Source: Gammaproteobacteria bacterium (GTDB lineage Bacteria > Pseudomonadota > Gammaproteobacteria > Eutrophobiales > Eutrophobiaceae). From it: DNA of 32,705 nt. The stretch spans positions 1 through 32,705 of the forward strand of contig JAPOQU010000083.1 of assembly GCA_026710545.1 (NCBI GenBank). Reading direction: 5' to 3'. Of this stretch, positions 14,013 to 23,931 are shown piece by piece; within the stretch, counting starts at the first letter, position 1, and each line of letters opens with the position of its first letter. The position numbers and the translations under genes were made by a program. A model generated the notes under the pieces. That model was not told the DNA's origin. It saw only the letters and a list, made by a program, of their open reading frames with translations, and searched no databases.

Positions 14013-16679
14013 TTATCTGCTGAACAGTTCCAGCTGGTTCCTCAGCGCCGCCTGGGCCGCGGCCAGGCGGGCGATGGGGACGCGGAACGGGGAGCAGGAA
14101 ATATAGTCCAGTTGTACCGACTGGAAGAAATTGATCGATTCCGGGTCGCCCCCGTGCTCGCCGCAGATGCCGCATTTCAGTTCCCGTTTTACCGACCTGC
14201 CCCGGTGAACGGCCTGTTCGACCAGTTGGCCGACACCGGCAACGTCCATGGTCTGGAACGGGTTCTCCTCCAGCAGGTTTTTCGCCAGGTATTCAGGCAT
14301 GAAACTGCCTATGTCGTCACGGCTGTAGCCCAGTGTCATCTGGGTCAGGTCGTTGGTGCCGAAGCTGAAGAAGTCAGCGTGTGCGGCGATGTCGTCCGCG
14401 GTAATGGCGGCCCTGGGGACCTCTATCATGGTGCCTATGGGGATCTCCAGTTTGCCGGTGAACTTTTTCCTGTTTTTCACCTGACTGATAATCTGCTCCA
14501 CTTTTTCCCGGAGCATGGACAGTTCGCTTTCCAGCCCTACCAGCGGGATCATGATCTCCGGCTGTGCATTGATGCGTTTTCTCCTGCAGTTAATGGTTGC
14601 CTCGACGATGGCGGTCACCTGCATTTCCAGGATCTCGGGATAGGTTACGGTCAAGCGGCAGCCCCGGTGTCCCAGCATGGGGTTCACTTCGTGCAACTGG
14701 TTGACCCGGCGGACAATCCTGGCAACGCTTACCTTCATGGTGCGGGCGAGTTGGCGCTGCAGTTTTTCTTCCTCCGGCAGGAATTCGTGGAGCGGCGGAT
14801 CCAGCAGGCGAATCGTGACCGGCAGCCGGCGCATGGTGCTGAATATCCCTTCAAAATCCCGGCGCTGGAACGGCAGCAGCTTTTTCAGCGCGGTACGCCG
14901 TTCGGTCTCGGTTTCCGCAAGGATCATCTCGCGCATGGCGGCTATCCGGTTATCGCCGAAGAACATGTGCTCGGTCCGGCACAGCCCGATCCCCTCTGCA
15001 CCGAATTCCAGGGCCATGGCCGCGTCCATGGGGGTATCGGCGTTGGTGCGTATCACCAGTTTGCGCGTCTTGTCCGCCCAGGCCATCAGGGTCTTGAATT
15101 CACTGGTGAAGACAGGTGGTTGCTTGGGCACGTCGCCCAGCATAATCTCGCCGTTGCTGCCGTCGATGCTGATGATGTCCGCCGGGGTGATGACCCTGTC
15201 CTTGATGGTAAGGGTTTTGCGTTTGCTGTCGATAATCAGTTCACTCGCCCCGGTAACGCAACACTTTCCCCAACCCCGGGCCACGACCGCTGCATGGCTG
15301 GTTGAACCGCCTGTAGAGGTCAATATGGCCTCCGCAACGTGCATGCCGTGGATGTCCTCGGGGCTGGTTTCGCGCCTGACGAGAATGACGGGATGGCCGT
15401 TCTCGCTCTGTTCCACCGCCTCATCGGCAGTGAACACGGGATAACCGGACGCGGCGCCGGGCGATGCCGGCAGGCCGGTGGCCAGCACGTTCCTCTTTGC
15501 CTTGTGATCGAAGGAGGGAAGCAACACCTGGTTCAGGTCGTTGGCCGGGACACGCAGCAGTGCGTCCTTCTGGTTGATCAGGTTCTCCCTGACCATATCC
15601 ACCGCGATTTTTACCGCCGCCGCGCCGGTCCGTTTCCCGGTACGGGTCTGCAGCATGTACAACACGCTTTTTTCGATGGTGAATTCGATATCCTGCATAT
15701 CCTTGTAATGGGTTTCCAGGGTATGTTTCACCTTGAGCAGTTGCTGATAGATCTCCGGGCGCCATTTTTTCATCCTGGCCACCGGTTGCGGTGTACGGAT
15801 GCCCGCAACCACGTCTTCCCCCTGGGCGTTGATCAGGAATTCCCCGTAGAATTCATTCCTGCCCGAAGTCGGGTCCCGGGTAAAGGCGACGCCGGTGCCG
15901 GAATCGTCACCCATGTTGCCGAATACCATGGACTGGATATTGGCCGCGGTACCGATATGTCCGCGGATGTTGTTGATTTTGCGGTACGTCAGCGCCCGGG
16001 GGGTGTTCCAACTCCGGAACACGGCTTCGACGGCCTTCTCCAGTTGCTCATGGGGCGCCTGGGGGAACGCTTCACCGCTCTGTTGCCGGTAAACCTTCTT
16101 GTAGGCGGCAATCAGTTTTTCCAGGCCGTCCTGGTTCAGGTCGGCATCTTCAGTGACGCCGTATTGCTGCTTGATACGGGTGAAAACGTCTTCAAAATGT
16201 TCATGCTCGACGCCCATGACCACGTTGCCGAACATATTGATCAGACGCCGGTAGGCATCCAGCGCGAAGCGCCTGTTATCCGTTTGCCGTGCAAGTCCGG
16301 TTACCGACCGGTCCGTCAGCCCCAGGTTCAGTATGGTATCCAGCATGCCCGGCATACTGACGGCTGCGCCGCTCCTGACGGAGACCAGTAACGGGTTGTC
16401 ATCGTCGCCGAAACGCTTACCGGTTTCCTTCTCCAGCCGGTTCATATTCAGCCTGATGCTGCCCTGCAGTCCCTTCGGGAGTATGCCGCCACCCTGGTAA
16501 TACTCCGCGCAAGTGGTGGTGGTGATGGTGAACCCCGGCGGCACAGGGAGGCCGATACTGGTCATTTCAGCCAGGTTGGCGCCTTTGCCGCCAAGCAGGT
16601 TAACGTCATCCCTGCTGCCTTCGGCTAACTGGTTGCCGAAGTAGTAGGTGCGCTTCACGTTGTTCTGCTTACCGGTCAC
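14013..16679 (-). CDS. ppdK: Pyruvate, phosphate dikinase
   Basis: 888 residues, a normal length. PPDK interconverts pyruvate + ATP + Pi and PEP + AMP + PPi. N-terminal ATP-binding region (LLGGKGANLAEMTSIGLPVP, VSVRSGAAVSMPGMLDTILN, GHIGTAANIQSMVFGNMGDD); central swivel domain with phospho-His462 in GGSTSHAAVVARGWGKCCV; C-terminal PEP/pyruvate TIM barrel with catalytic Cys839 in KCGICGEHGGDP. GTG start at 16679, only 6 bases after the prpD stop, so the pair is probably one operon. It converges with the tRNA-Gly gene and its stop nearly touches the tRNA 3' end. Confidence 0.97.
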   Translation of the reverse strand: MTGKQNNVKRTYYFGNQLAEGSRDDVNLLGGKGANLAEMTSIGLPVPPGFTITTTTCAEYYQGGGILPKGLQGSIRLNMNRLEKETGKRFGDDDNPLLVSVRSGAAVSMPGMLDTILNLGLTDRSVTGLARQTDNRRFALDAYRRLINMFGNVVMGVEHEHFEDVFTRIKQQYGVTEDADLNQDGLEKLIAAYKKVYRQQSGEAFPQAPHEQLEKAVEAVFRSWNTPRALTYRKINNIRGHIGTAANIQSMVFGNMGDDSGTGVAFTRDPTSGRNEFYGEFLINAQGEDVVAGIRTPQPVARMKKWRPEIYQQLLKVKHTLETHYKDMQDIEFTIEKSVLYMLQTRTGKRTGAAAVKIAVDMVRENLINQKDALLRVPANDLNQVLLPSFDHKAKRNVLATGLPASPGAASGYPVFTADEAVEQSENGHPVILVRRETSPEDIHGMHVAEAILTSTGGSTSHAAVVARGWGKCCVTGASELIIDSKRKTLTIKDRVITPADIISIDGSNGEIMLGDVPKQPPVFTSEFKTLMAWADKTRKLVIRTNADTPMDAAMALEFGAEGIGLCRTEHMFFGDNRIAAMREMILAETETERRTALKKLLPFQRRDFEGIFSTMRRLPVTIRLLDPPLHEFLPEEEKLQRQLARTMKVSVARIVRRVNQLHEVNPMLGHRGCRLTVTYPEILEMQVTAIVEATINCRRKRINAQPEIMIPLVGLESELSMLREKVEQIISQVKNRKKFTGKLEIPIGTMIEVPRAAITADDIAAHADFFSFGTNDLTQMTLGYSRDDIGSFMPEYLAKNLLEENPFQTMDVAGVGQLVEQAVHRGRSVKRELKCGICGEHGGDPESINFFQSVQLDYISCSPFRVPIARLAAAQAALRNQLELFSR

Positions 16680-16685
16680 GGCATG

Positions 16686-18140
16686 TCATTCCTGCATGGC
16701 CCACAGGTCCGTAAAAGCGTTCACGGGCATGGTTTCCAGGGTTGGCCGGTCGGCACAGGCTGCCAGGATAGCCTCGCTCTGGGCCGCAGAAAATTGATCG
16801 GCTACCGCCTTGTTGAATTTTTCCAGCAACAGGGGGATGCCTTCGCCGCGCCGGCGCCGGTGGCCCACCGGGTATGCGACGTCGATCCTGTCTGTGCTTG
16901 AGCCGTCCCGGAAAAAGACCTGCACCGAATTTCCGATGGCGCGTTTATCCGGGTCGTGGTAATCAATGGTGTACTGCCGGTTCTCCGTTACCTGCATTTT
17001 GTCCCTGAGCGTATCGATACGCGGGTCGGCGGCGATGTCGTCCTCGTAATCCGCGGCTGTCAGGCGCCCGAAGATCAAGGGGACTGCAGTCATGTATTGA
17101 AGGCAGTGGTCCCGGTCTGCCGGGTTGTCCAGCGGGCCGGTCTTGTCGATGATGCGCATTCCGGCTTCCTGTGTTTCCACGACCACCTTGTCTATCTCAT
17201 CAAGCCTGTCCCTGACCCGGGCATGTAGCGACAGGGCCGCTTCCACCGCGGTCTGGGCATGGAATTCTGCAGGAAACGAGATCTTGAACAGGACGTTTTC
17301 CATGACGTAACTGCCGAAAGGACGTTCTGCAACGACCTCGTTGCCATTGAACAACACGTCCTGGAAGCCCCAGTGTCCGGCGCTCAACGCGGAGGGATAA
17401 CCCATCTCCCCGGTCAGCGCGATAAGGGCATGGCGTACCGCGCGGCTGGTTGCATCCCCTGCCGCCCAGCTTTTTCTCGAGCCTGTATTGGGCGCGTGAC
17501 GATAGGTGCGCAGCGCGCCGCCGTCGATCCAGGCATTGGATACGGCATTGATGACCTGCTCCCGGTTGCCGCCCAGTATTCCGGTAACCACCGCGGTGCT
17601 GGCAATGCGGACCAGCAGGACATGGTCCAGGCCGACGCCGTTGAAACTGTTTTTCAGGGCGAGCACTCCCTGGATCTCGTGGGCCTGGATCATGGCGGTG
17701 AGGATGTCTGCGACAGTCAGCGGGTCTTGTCCGGCGGCGATATTTTTCCGGCTCAGGTAGTCGGCGACCGCGAGAATGCCGCCGAGGTTGTCGGAAGGGT
17801 GTCCCCACTCGGCAGCCAGCCAGGTGTCGTTAAAATCCAGCCAGCGCACCATGGCGCCGATATTGAAAGCAGCCTGTACCGGTTCCAGCCGGTATCCGGT
17901 GCCGGGCACCCGTGCGCCGCCTGCCATTTCAGCGCCGGGCACCACAGGCCCCAGCAGCTTGACGCAAGCCGGGAATTTCAGGGCCATCATGCCGCAGGCC
18001 AGGGTATCCAGCAGGCAGTAAAATGCAGTACTGCGCCCCTCCTCGCTTGCCGCATCACCACGCAAAACATAATCGGCGATATCCTGTAACAGCGGGTCGG
18101 CCGGTGGTCTCCTGGTATCCCGAATTCCCATGTTCGACAT
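16686..18140 (-). CDS. prpD: 2-methylcitrate dehydratase PrpD
   Basis: 484 residues, the usual PrpD length (MmgE/PrpD family). It dehydrates 2-methylcitrate to 2-methyl-cis-aconitate in the propionate-degrading 2-methylcitrate cycle. Recognisable blocks: [44 protein letters not shown] then [63 protein letters not shown] 18140 has GGAGG 8 bases upstream. prpB and prpC are not in the window. It sits 6 bases upstream of ppdK, linking propionate-derived pyruvate to PEP formation. Confidence 0.95.
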   Translation of the reverse strand: MSNMGIRDTRRPPADPLLQDIADYVLRGDAASEEGRSTAFYCLLDTLACGMMALKFPACVKLLGPVVPGAEMAGGARVPGTGYRLEPVQAAFNIGAMVRWLDFNDTWLAAEWGHPSDNLGGILAVADYLSRKNIAAGQDPLTVADILTAMIQAHEIQGVLALKNSFNGVGLDHVLLVRIASTAVVTGILGGNREQVINAVSNAWIDGGALRTYRHAPNTGSRKSWAAGDATSRAVRHALIALTGEMGYPSALSAGHWGFQDVLFNGNEVVAERPFGSYVMENVLFKISFPAEFHAQTAVEAALSLHARVRDRLDEIDKVVVETQEAGMRIIDKTGPLDNPADRDHCLQYMTAVPLIFGRLTAADYEDDIAADPRIDTLRDKMQVTENRQYTIDYHDPDKRAIGNSVQVFFRDGSSTDRIDVAYPVGHRRRRGEGIPLLLEKFNKAVADQFSAAQSEAILAACADRPTLETMPVNAFTDLWAMQE

Positions 18141-18203
18141 TTATTTTCCTCCGCAGGGTTTTTGTTATTGTAATTTAATGTGCCGTCCGGGGCGACTGAT
18201 TGA

Positions 18204-18926
18204 TTATTTACCCACCGCATTCCGCACCGCGGTGAGTATACCGCGCAGGATATTGTATTCGTTACTGTCCAGGCCTGCGCGGTTAAACAGGCGTTTCAGG
18301 CGGCGCATCAAGCGCCGTGGTTTCTCCGGGTCGAGATAGTCTATGTCGATCAGTGTTTGCCGGAGATGCTCGTACAGGTGTTCCATCTGCTCCGCGCTCG
18401 CCGGGGTTTCCGGATTGTTGCCGGCGGTTACGGTTTCTTCACGGGCAAGAAATTGTTTGCTGATTTCATAGCAGATGATCTGTGCCGCCGAAGCGATGTT
18501 CAGGGAGGGAAAATCCTCATTGGTCGGTATGCGGATCATGGCCTGGCATATATCAAGTTCCTCGTTGGAAAGTCCGGAACTCTCACGGCCGAACAGGATG
18601 GCCGCGCCGGCGCCGGTTTGATCGGTGATCTGCGCTGCTGCAGTCTCGGGTGTGACCTCCGGCCAGGCGATACTCCTGGTGCGGGCGCTTGTGCCGAATA
18701 CCAGTCCGCAGTCCGCGACCGCTTCCTCCAGGTTTGAAAACACCCGGGCGCGGTCAAGGATATCATCTGCCCCCGCAGCCCTGGCAGTACATTCCGCGCT
18801 GGGAAAACGTTTGGGCGATACCAGCACCAGCCGTTCCAGGCCCATGGTTTTCATGGCCCGCGCCGTGGCGCCGATATTTCCGGGGTGCGTGGTATTTACC
18901 AGGACAATTTTTACGTTTTCCAGCAT
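18204..18926 (-). CDS. trmJ: tRNA (cytidine/uridine-2'-O-)-methyltransferase TrmJ
   Basis: 240 residues, SPOUT family. TrmJ 2'-O-methylates position 32 of tRNAs with SAM. Visible motifs: motif 1 NTTHPGNIGATARAMKTMGL, motif 2 ILFGRESSGLSNEELDICQ and motif 3 IPTNEDFPSLNIASAAQIIC, which form the trefoil knot. The C-terminal extension (MEHLYEHLRQTLIDIDYLDP, then a basic RRLMRRLKRLFNRAG) matches TrmJ. Divergent from suhB, the arrangement common in Gammaproteobacteria. Confidence 0.95.
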   Translation of the reverse strand: MLENVKIVLVNTTHPGNIGATARAMKTMGLERLVLVSPKRFPSAECTARAAGADDILDRARVFSNLEEAVADCGLVFGTSARTRSIAWPEVTPETAAAQITDQTGAGAAILFGRESSGLSNEELDICQAMIRIPTNEDFPSLNIASAAQIICYEISKQFLAREETVTAGNNPETPASAEQMEHLYEHLRQTLIDIDYLDPEKPRRLMRRLKRLFNRAGLDSNEYNILRGILTAVRNAVGK

Positions 18927-18941
18927 GATAAGATCAATTAT

Positions 18942-18997
18942 GAATTAGGAATTGAGAATTAGGAATGGGGGCCACCTGAATTTTTTATTCCTAATTC
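18942..18997. repeat. Direct and inverted GAATTAGGAAT repeats between trmJ and suhB
   Basis: GAATTAGGAAT occurs at 18942-18952 and again at 18956-18966, and its exact complement ATTCCTAATTC at 18987-18997, giving 11-bp arms around a 20-base loop. Degenerate copies continue to about 19015 (CTGATTCGTAATTGTTAATT). The element occupies the whole shared promoter region of two divergent housekeeping genes. Confidence 0.8.
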
Positions 18998-19052
18998 CTG
19001 ATTCGTAATTGTTAATTGTTGTAATTCAGCGTTGTATCCGCAGGAGGAAAAA

Positions 19053-19841
19053 ATGCATCCTATGATGAATATGGGAATTCGCGCAGTCCGCGCCGCAGGC
19101 GATTTTATAGTCCGTTGCATGGACCAGATGCAGGGTCTCTCGGTTACCGAGAAAAGCCGCAATGATTTTGTCAGTGAAGTCGACAGGCGCGCCGAGCAGA
19201 TCATTATCGAAAACCTGCGCAACGCCTACCCGGACCATGCCATTCTGGCCGAGGAAAGCGGCGCGTCCGGCAACAGCGATTACCAGTGGATCATCGATCC
19301 GCTCGACGGCACAACGAATTTTCTGCATGGCTTCCCCCAGTTTGCGGTCTCGGTGGCATTGGCGCACAAAGGCATCCTCGACCAGGGGATCGTTTACGAT
19401 CCGCTACGGCAGGAATTGTTTACTGCAAGCAGGGGCGATGGCGCCCATCTCGATGGGCGGCGTATCCGGGTTACCCGGCTGAATACGCTTGAAGGCGCAC
19501 TGATTGGCACGGGTTTTCCCTTCCGGACCCTGGACAGGCTCAATGCCTACGTTGACATTTTCAGGCAACTGACTGCCGTCACTGCCGGCATAAGGCGGCC
19601 CGGTGCGGCCTCGCTGGACCTGGCCTATGTAGCCAGCGGCCGCATCGACGGGTTCTGGGAATACGGTCTGGAACCATGGGACATTGCTGCCGGAACTTTG
19701 CTGATAAGGGAAGCCGGAGGTTATGTCAGCGATATCAACGACGCAAGTCCGGAGGTAAAATCCGGGAATATCGTAGCGGGGAACCCCGCCGTCCACGACC
19801 TGTTGCAGGAGTTGATACGCGCTACGGATGGCGCCACGTAA
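19053..19841 (+). CDS. suhB: Inositol-1-monophosphatase SuhB
   Basis: 262 residues. Metal-dependent phosphatase active on inositol-1-phosphate; in E. coli SuhB also joins rRNA antitermination complexes. Motifs: EESGAS (Glu-Glu), WIIDPLDGTTNFLHGFPQFA and WEYGLEPWDIAAGTLLIREA then GG. The DGTTNF form and MHPMMNMGIRAVRAAG start separate it from CysQ. ATG 19053 is chosen for the strong AGGAGG site 7 bases upstream; an upstream GTG/TTG-type start would only add residues over the ribosome site. Confidence 0.95.
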   Translation: MHPMMNMGIRAVRAAGDFIVRCMDQMQGLSVTEKSRNDFVSEVDRRAEQIIIENLRNAYPDHAILAEESGASGNSDYQWIIDPLDGTTNFLHGFPQFAVSVALAHKGILDQGIVYDPLRQELFTASRGDGAHLDGRRIRVTRLNTLEGALIGTGFPFRTLDRLNAYVDIFRQLTAVTAGIRRPGAASLDLAYVASGRIDGFWEYGLEPWDIAAGTLLIREAGGYVSDINDASPEVKSGNIVAGNPAVHDLLQELIRATDGAT

Positions 19842-19896
19842 CAGGTATACAGTTACCCTGATCTGGTGTTAAAATACCCGGCGAAAAGGCAGTGGT

Positions 19897-20121
19897 TCAC
19901 GGGGTATTGTCTGTTGCCGATTCCTTGTGCTCATCACAGCAATAGAAGTGTTCGGCGTGTTTTATCGCAGTGCTATGCGGGATGTAGAGCCGGCAATAAT
20001 CGCATTGGACCATCTTCGCGATGCGCGTTTCGCCCGCCCCGGGCGTTTTTCCGGAGAAAAGCCGCTTGAGCAGGACGAACAGCAAAACCAGCACCAAGAT
20101 AATTATTAACAGGCGTAACAC
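19897..20121 (-). CDS. PP0621-like small membrane protein with zinc-binding-like cysteines
   Basis: 74 residues: one N-terminal transmembrane helix (LRLLIIILVLVLLFVLLKRL), a basic linker, then MVQCDYCRLYIPHSTAIKHA and EHFYCCDEH, a CxxC...CC..H cluster typical of the PP0621 family and suggestive of zinc binding. Function unknown. GTG 20121 was chosen because it places the hydrophobic helix at the N-terminus as in relatives; the long frame further upstream is the antisense reading of sucC. Convergent with suhB and divergent from sucC. Confidence 0.75.
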   Translation of the reverse strand: MLRLLIIILVLVLLFVLLKRLFSGKTPGAGETRIAKMVQCDYCRLYIPHSTAIKHAEHFYCCDEHKESATDNTP

Positions 20122-20193
20122 GTTTTCAAAATTCCGGACTGACCCATCATACGCAGACGGCGTAAATAATAATCCATCAAGAGAGTTTAGGAA

Positions 20194-21363
20194 ATGAACC
20201 TGCATGAATACCAGGCGAAAATTCTTTTTTCCGAATACGGCATTCCCGTACCCGAAGGAAAACCTGCCCATTCCGTAAAGGATGCGCTGGGCGCCGCCAC
20301 CGGGATAGGAGGTAAAAACTGGGTGGTGAAAGCCCAGGTACACGCCGGCGGACGCGGCAAGGCCGGCGGGGTGAGGCTGGTTTCCGGAAAGAATGAACTG
20401 GAAGATTACGTCAAGGGACTGCTGGGTACTGTCCTGGTCACCAAACAATCGGGGGCCGAGGGCAAACCGGTGAATTGCGTGCTGGTTTCGGCCCTCTCGA
20501 GCATCAAATCCGAACTGTACCTGGGCATGCTGGTTGACAGGGGCATGCGCAGAGTCGCGGTGATGGCCTCCGCCGCCGGGGGAATGGACATAGAGGAAGT
20601 CGCAGCGACGGAACCCGGTAAGATATTCACGTTCACCATCGACCCGGTGATGGGTCTGCAGCAGTACCAATGCCGCGCCCTGGGCCTGTCATTGGGATTG
20701 GACAGTACACAGAACAAGCAACTGGCTAAAATCCTGTCCGGACTCTACCGGATGTTTATCGACAAGGACCTGAGCCTGGTTGAAATCAACCCCCTCGTCA
20801 TCACCGAAGACGGCGACCTGGAGGCGCTGGATGCCAAGGTAACCGTGGATGACAATGCCTTGTATCGCCAGGCGGAACTGGAAAGCTGGCGGGACCCGAG
20901 CCAGGAAGATGCGAAAGAGAACAAGGCCAAGGTGTTCGACCTGAATTATGTCGCGCTTGATGGTGATATCGCCTGCATGGTTAACGGCGCCGGCCTGGCC
21001 ATGGCGACCATGGATATCATTAAACTGCACGGCGGAGAACCCGCCAATTTCCTGGATGTGGGCGGCGGCGCGACAACGGAACGCGTTGCCGAGGCTTTCA
21101 AACTGATCATGTCCGATGCGAAGGTCAGGGCAATCCTGGTCAATATCTTCGGCGGCATAGTTCGCTGCGACCTGATAGCAGAGGGCATTATCAGTGCGGT
21201 CAGGGAAGTGGGGCTTGACATCCCCGTGGTGGTCAGGCTGGAAGGCACCCGGGTTGAAGAAGGAAAAGCGCTGCTCGATGAAAGCGGCCTGAAGATCATA
21301 TCGGCGGACGGCCTGAGCGATGCTGCGGACAGGGTTGTTGCGATGAGCCGGGGGACAAACTGA
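20194..21363 (+). CDS. sucC: Succinate-CoA ligase beta subunit
   Basis: 389 residues (E. coli 388). ATP-grasp subunit of succinyl-CoA synthetase in the TCA cycle. [20 protein letters not shown] is the hallmark start, followed by [15 protein letters not shown] (nucleotide binding), [11 protein letters not shown], and [16 protein letters not shown] and [16 protein letters not shown] of the CoA/phosphohistidine side. Good ribosome site (AGGA). Stop overlaps sucD start by one base (TGATG). sucAB are not adjacent. Confidence 0.97.
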   Translation: MNLHEYQAKILFSEYGIPVPEGKPAHSVKDALGAATGIGGKNWVVKAQVHAGGRGKAGGVRLVSGKNELEDYVKGLLGTVLVTKQSGAEGKPVNCVLVSALSSIKSELYLGMLVDRGMRRVAVMASAAGGMDIEEVAATEPGKIFTFTIDPVMGLQQYQCRALGLSLGLDSTQNKQLAKILSGLYRMFIDKDLSLVEINPLVITEDGDLEALDAKVTVDDNALYRQAELESWRDPSQEDAKENKAKVFDLNYVALDGDIACMVNGAGLAMATMDIIKLHGGEPANFLDVGGGATTERVAEAFKLIMSDAKVRAILVNIFGGIVRCDLIAEGIISAVREVGLDIPVVVRLEGTRVEEGKALLDESGLKIISADGLSDAADRVVAMSRGTN

Positions 21364-22238
21364 TGGCTGTCCTGGTGAACAGGGATACCCGGCTGATCGT
21401 CCAGGGATTCACCGGCCGGCAGGGCACTTTCCATGCAGAACAGGCCATCGAATACGGTACGCAGGTAGTCGGCGGCGTGACCCCTGGCCGGGGAGGGCAG
21501 ACGCACCTGGACAGGCCGGTGTTCGACACCGTTAAGGAAGCGGTTGCGGAAACAGCAGCGGATGCCAGCATGATCATGGTCCCGGCGGCGTTCGCGGCCG
21601 AGGCCATTACCGAGGCAGCCGAGGCGGGGGTCAGGACAATAGTGTGCATCACCGAAGGGATCCCGATCATCGATATGGTCAAGGCCCGCGCCAGTATTGA
21701 CCTGTATCCCGGAGTAAGGCTGATCGGTCCCAACTGTCCCGGTATCATCACACCGGGTGAATGCAAGATAGGTATCATGCCCGGACATATACACAAACCC
21801 GGTTGCATCGGCATCGTTTCCCGTTCGGGCACGCTGACGTACGAGGCGGTACACCAGACCACCCTGGCCGGTCTTGGCCAGAGTACCTGTATCGGTATCG
21901 GCGGCGACCCGGTACATGGTATGACTTTCATTGACTGCCTGGAGTTATTTCAACAGGACCCGGCTACGACCGGCATCATCATGGTAGGCGAGATAGGCGG
22001 CAACGCCGAAGAAGATGCGGCGGAATTTATCGGGCAACACGTCGATAAACCGGTGGTGGGATATATTGCCGGCGTCACCGCGCCGCCGGGGAGGCGCATG
22101 GGTCATGCCGGCGCAATCATCTCGGGCGGCAAAGGCAGCGCCGGGGATAAATTCTCCGCACTCGATGCTGCCGGTGTGACAACGGTCCGGTCACCTGCTG
22201 AACTGGGTGAGGCTGTTGCAGGGAAATTGAGTGAATAA
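21363..22238 (+). CDS. sucD: Succinate-CoA ligase alpha subunit
   Basis: 291 residues (E. coli 289). It binds CoA through the N-terminal Rossmann fold ([20 protein letters not shown]) and carries the phosphorylated His248 in [12 protein letters not shown]. Other signatures: [34 protein letters not shown] and [16 protein letters not shown]. Translationally coupled to sucC by a one-base overlap. A perfect REP-like palindrome follows 21 bases after the stop, possibly protecting the 3' end of the mRNA. Confidence 0.97.
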   Translation: MAVLVNRDTRLIVQGFTGRQGTFHAEQAIEYGTQVVGGVTPGRGGQTHLDRPVFDTVKEAVAETAADASMIMVPAAFAAEAITEAAEAGVRTIVCITEGIPIIDMVKARASIDLYPGVRLIGPNCPGIITPGECKIGIMPGHIHKPGCIGIVSRSGTLTYEAVHQTTLAGLGQSTCIGIGGDPVHGMTFIDCLELFQQDPATTGIIMVGEIGGNAEEDAAEFIGQHVDKPVVGYIAGVTAPPGRRMGHAGAIISGGKGSAGDKFSALDAAGVTTVRSPAELGEAVAGKLSE

Positions 22239-22259
22239 AATCTACCGGGAAAAAATCTA

Positions 22260-22287
22260 CCGGGGACGGATTTAAATCCGTCCCCGG
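22260..22287. repeat. REP-like perfect palindrome (28 bp), copy 3
   Basis: Perfect 28-bp palindrome with half-site CCGGGGACGGATTT, between sucD and nadE. It is the same family as 8309-8332 and 13851-13874. GACACCT repeats flank its right side (22286 and 22303 areas). Could act as a terminator-like structure for sucCD. Confidence 0.88.
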
Positions 22288-22311
22288 ACACCTCGTCCCC
22301 AGACACCTGAC

Positions 22312-23931
22312 GTGAACAAAGTCGCTATTGCCCAGGTTGATCCATGTGTCGGTGATATTGACGGAAATACGGAACTGGTACTTGAATATATTTCCAGGGC
22401 CAGGGACACTGCCGGCGCAGATACCGTTATATTCCCGGAACTGGTCCTGACCGGCTACCCGCCGGAAGACCTGTTGTTGCGTCCCCATTTCCACGTGCAG
22501 GTGGAACAGGCCCTGCAGCGCGTCGTGGACGAGGCGCAAGGCATCAACGTCATCATCGGCTACCCGTCGGCGGGAGGAACACGCCTGTTTAATGCCTGCA
22601 GTTTCATCAGGGACCGGGAAATAGTCACCACCTACCATAAAAGAAACCTGCCGAATTACGGCGTATTCGACGAAAAACGCTATTTCAGCGAGGGGGAAGA
22701 GCTGAACCTGGTTGAAACCCCGGACTTCAAGGTTGCGCTGAGCGTGTGTGAGGACTTGTGGACCGAAGACCACGCACGGGAAGCGGCGCAGGCAGGGGCG
22801 GAATTGCTGATCAACATCAACGCCTCGCCTTACCACACCGACAAGGCCACCGTGCGCGAAGAACTGCTGCGCAGGCGCGCCGTGGAGCACAATATCGCCA
22901 TAATTTACGTCAACCTGGTCGGCGGCCAGGATGAACTGGTATTCGACGGCGGCTCCCTGGTCGCCGATGGCAGAGGGGAATTCGTCTTCAAGGCCCCCCA
23001 GTTTGAGCAGGGCCTGTACCTGGTGGACCTGGAACGGCCGCGCGGCCGCCTGGTCCTGGAAGCCGGGTCGCCGCAATCCCCGCCCCTGGGCTTTAACGAA
23101 AGCGTATACCGGGCGCTGACGCTCGGCGTTAAGGATTACGTATCGAAAAACGGATTCAAGGGCGCGGTCATCGGTCTGTCGGGAGGCATCGATTCGGCGC
23201 TGACCCTGGCCGTGGCCGTGGATGCGCTCGGCCCGGAAAACGTCGAAGTGCTGCTGATGCCGTCCCGCTACACCGCGGACATGAGCGTCGAGGACGCGCA
23301 GGATATGGCCGGGCGGCTGGGCGTTGCCTGCCATATCGTGAGCATCGAAAAGCCTTTTTCCGCGTTCTCTGAGATTTTGGCGCCCATTTTCAAGGATTTG
23401 CCCGTAGACACAACCGAAGAGAATATCCAGGCCCGTTGCCGCGGCCTGCTGCTCATGGCGGTATCCAACAAGACCGGGAAACTGGTATTGACCACCGGCA
23501 ATAAAAGCGAGATGGCGGTGGGCTATGCAACCCTGTACGGAGACATGGCAGGCGGGTTTGCCCCGCTCAAGGACGTGCCGAAGATACTGGTGTACGAACT
23601 GTCCCGCTGGCGTAACCGGGACGAAGAGATCATCCCGCAGCGGATCATCGACCGCCCGCCCACCGCGGAGTTGCGGTTTGACCAGAAGGACGAGGATTCC
23701 CTGCCCGGTTACGACGTGCTCGACCCGATACTGGAGAAATACATCGAACTGGACCGCACACCGGCCGAGATCATCGCTGACGGTTATGACCGGGATACGG
23801 TCTACCAGGTGGTCAGGATGGTGGACAAAAACGAATACAAGCGCCGCCAGGCCGCTCCCGGCGTCAGGATCACCGAACGGGCCTTCGGCCGCGACCGGCG
23901 CTACCCGATTACCTCTCGTTATACGGAATAA
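22312..23931 (+). CDS. nadE: Glutamine-dependent NAD+ synthetase
   Basis: 539 residues. Amidates nicotinate adenine dinucleotide using glutamine. The N-terminal nitrilase-type glutaminase has the triad Glu43 (FPELVLTGYPPEDL), Lys110 (YHKRNLPNYGVFDEKRYF) and Cys146 (SVCEDLW). The C-terminal synthetase has the PP-loop IGLSGGIDSALTLAVA, NIQARCRGLLLMAVSNKTG, TTGNKSEMAVGYATLYGDMA and the family tail. GTG 22312 gives the canonical start (NKVAIAQVDPCVGDIDGN). The ribosome site is poor and a palindrome ends 24 bases upstream. Last core gene before the accessory block. Confidence 0.97.
   Translation: MNKVAIAQVDPCVGDIDGNTELVLEYISRARDTAGADTVIFPELVLTGYPPEDLLLRPHFHVQVEQALQRVVDEAQGINVIIGYPSAGGTRLFNACSFIRDREIVTTYHKRNLPNYGVFDEKRYFSEGEELNLVETPDFKVALSVCEDLWTEDHAREAAQAGAELLININASPYHTDKATVREELLRRRAVEHNIAIIYVNLVGGQDELVFDGGSLVADGRGEFVFKAPQFEQGLYLVDLERPRGRLVLEAGSPQSPPLGFNESVYRALTLGVKDYVSKNGFKGAVIGLSGGIDSALTLAVAVDALGPENVEVLLMPSRYTADMSVEDAQDMAGRLGVACHIVSIEKPFSAFSEILAPIFKDLPVDTTEENIQARCRGLLLMAVSNKTGKLVLTTGNKSEMAVGYATLYGDMAGGFAPLKDVPKILVYELSRWRNRDEEIIPQRIIDRPPTAELRFDQKDEDSLPGYDVLDPILEKYIELDRTPAEIIADGYDRDTVYQVVRMVDKNEYKRRQAAPGVRITERAFGRDRRYPITSRYTE

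Noticed and set aside
13986..15305. Long plus-strand open frame (439 codons) opposite ppdK
   Set aside because: Antisense shadow of a complete, motif-rich ppdK; its translation has no recognisable domain and begins inside the tRNA-Gly gene.
19873..19908. AATACCC...GGGTATT hairpin as terminator between suhB and the PP0621-like gene
   Set aside because: Arms of only 7 bp with a 22-base loop and no T-run; it also overlaps the coding end.
22117..23334. Minus-strand open frame of 405 codons opposite sucD/nadE
   Set aside because: Shadow of two firmly identified genes; composition is typical of high-GC antisense reading.
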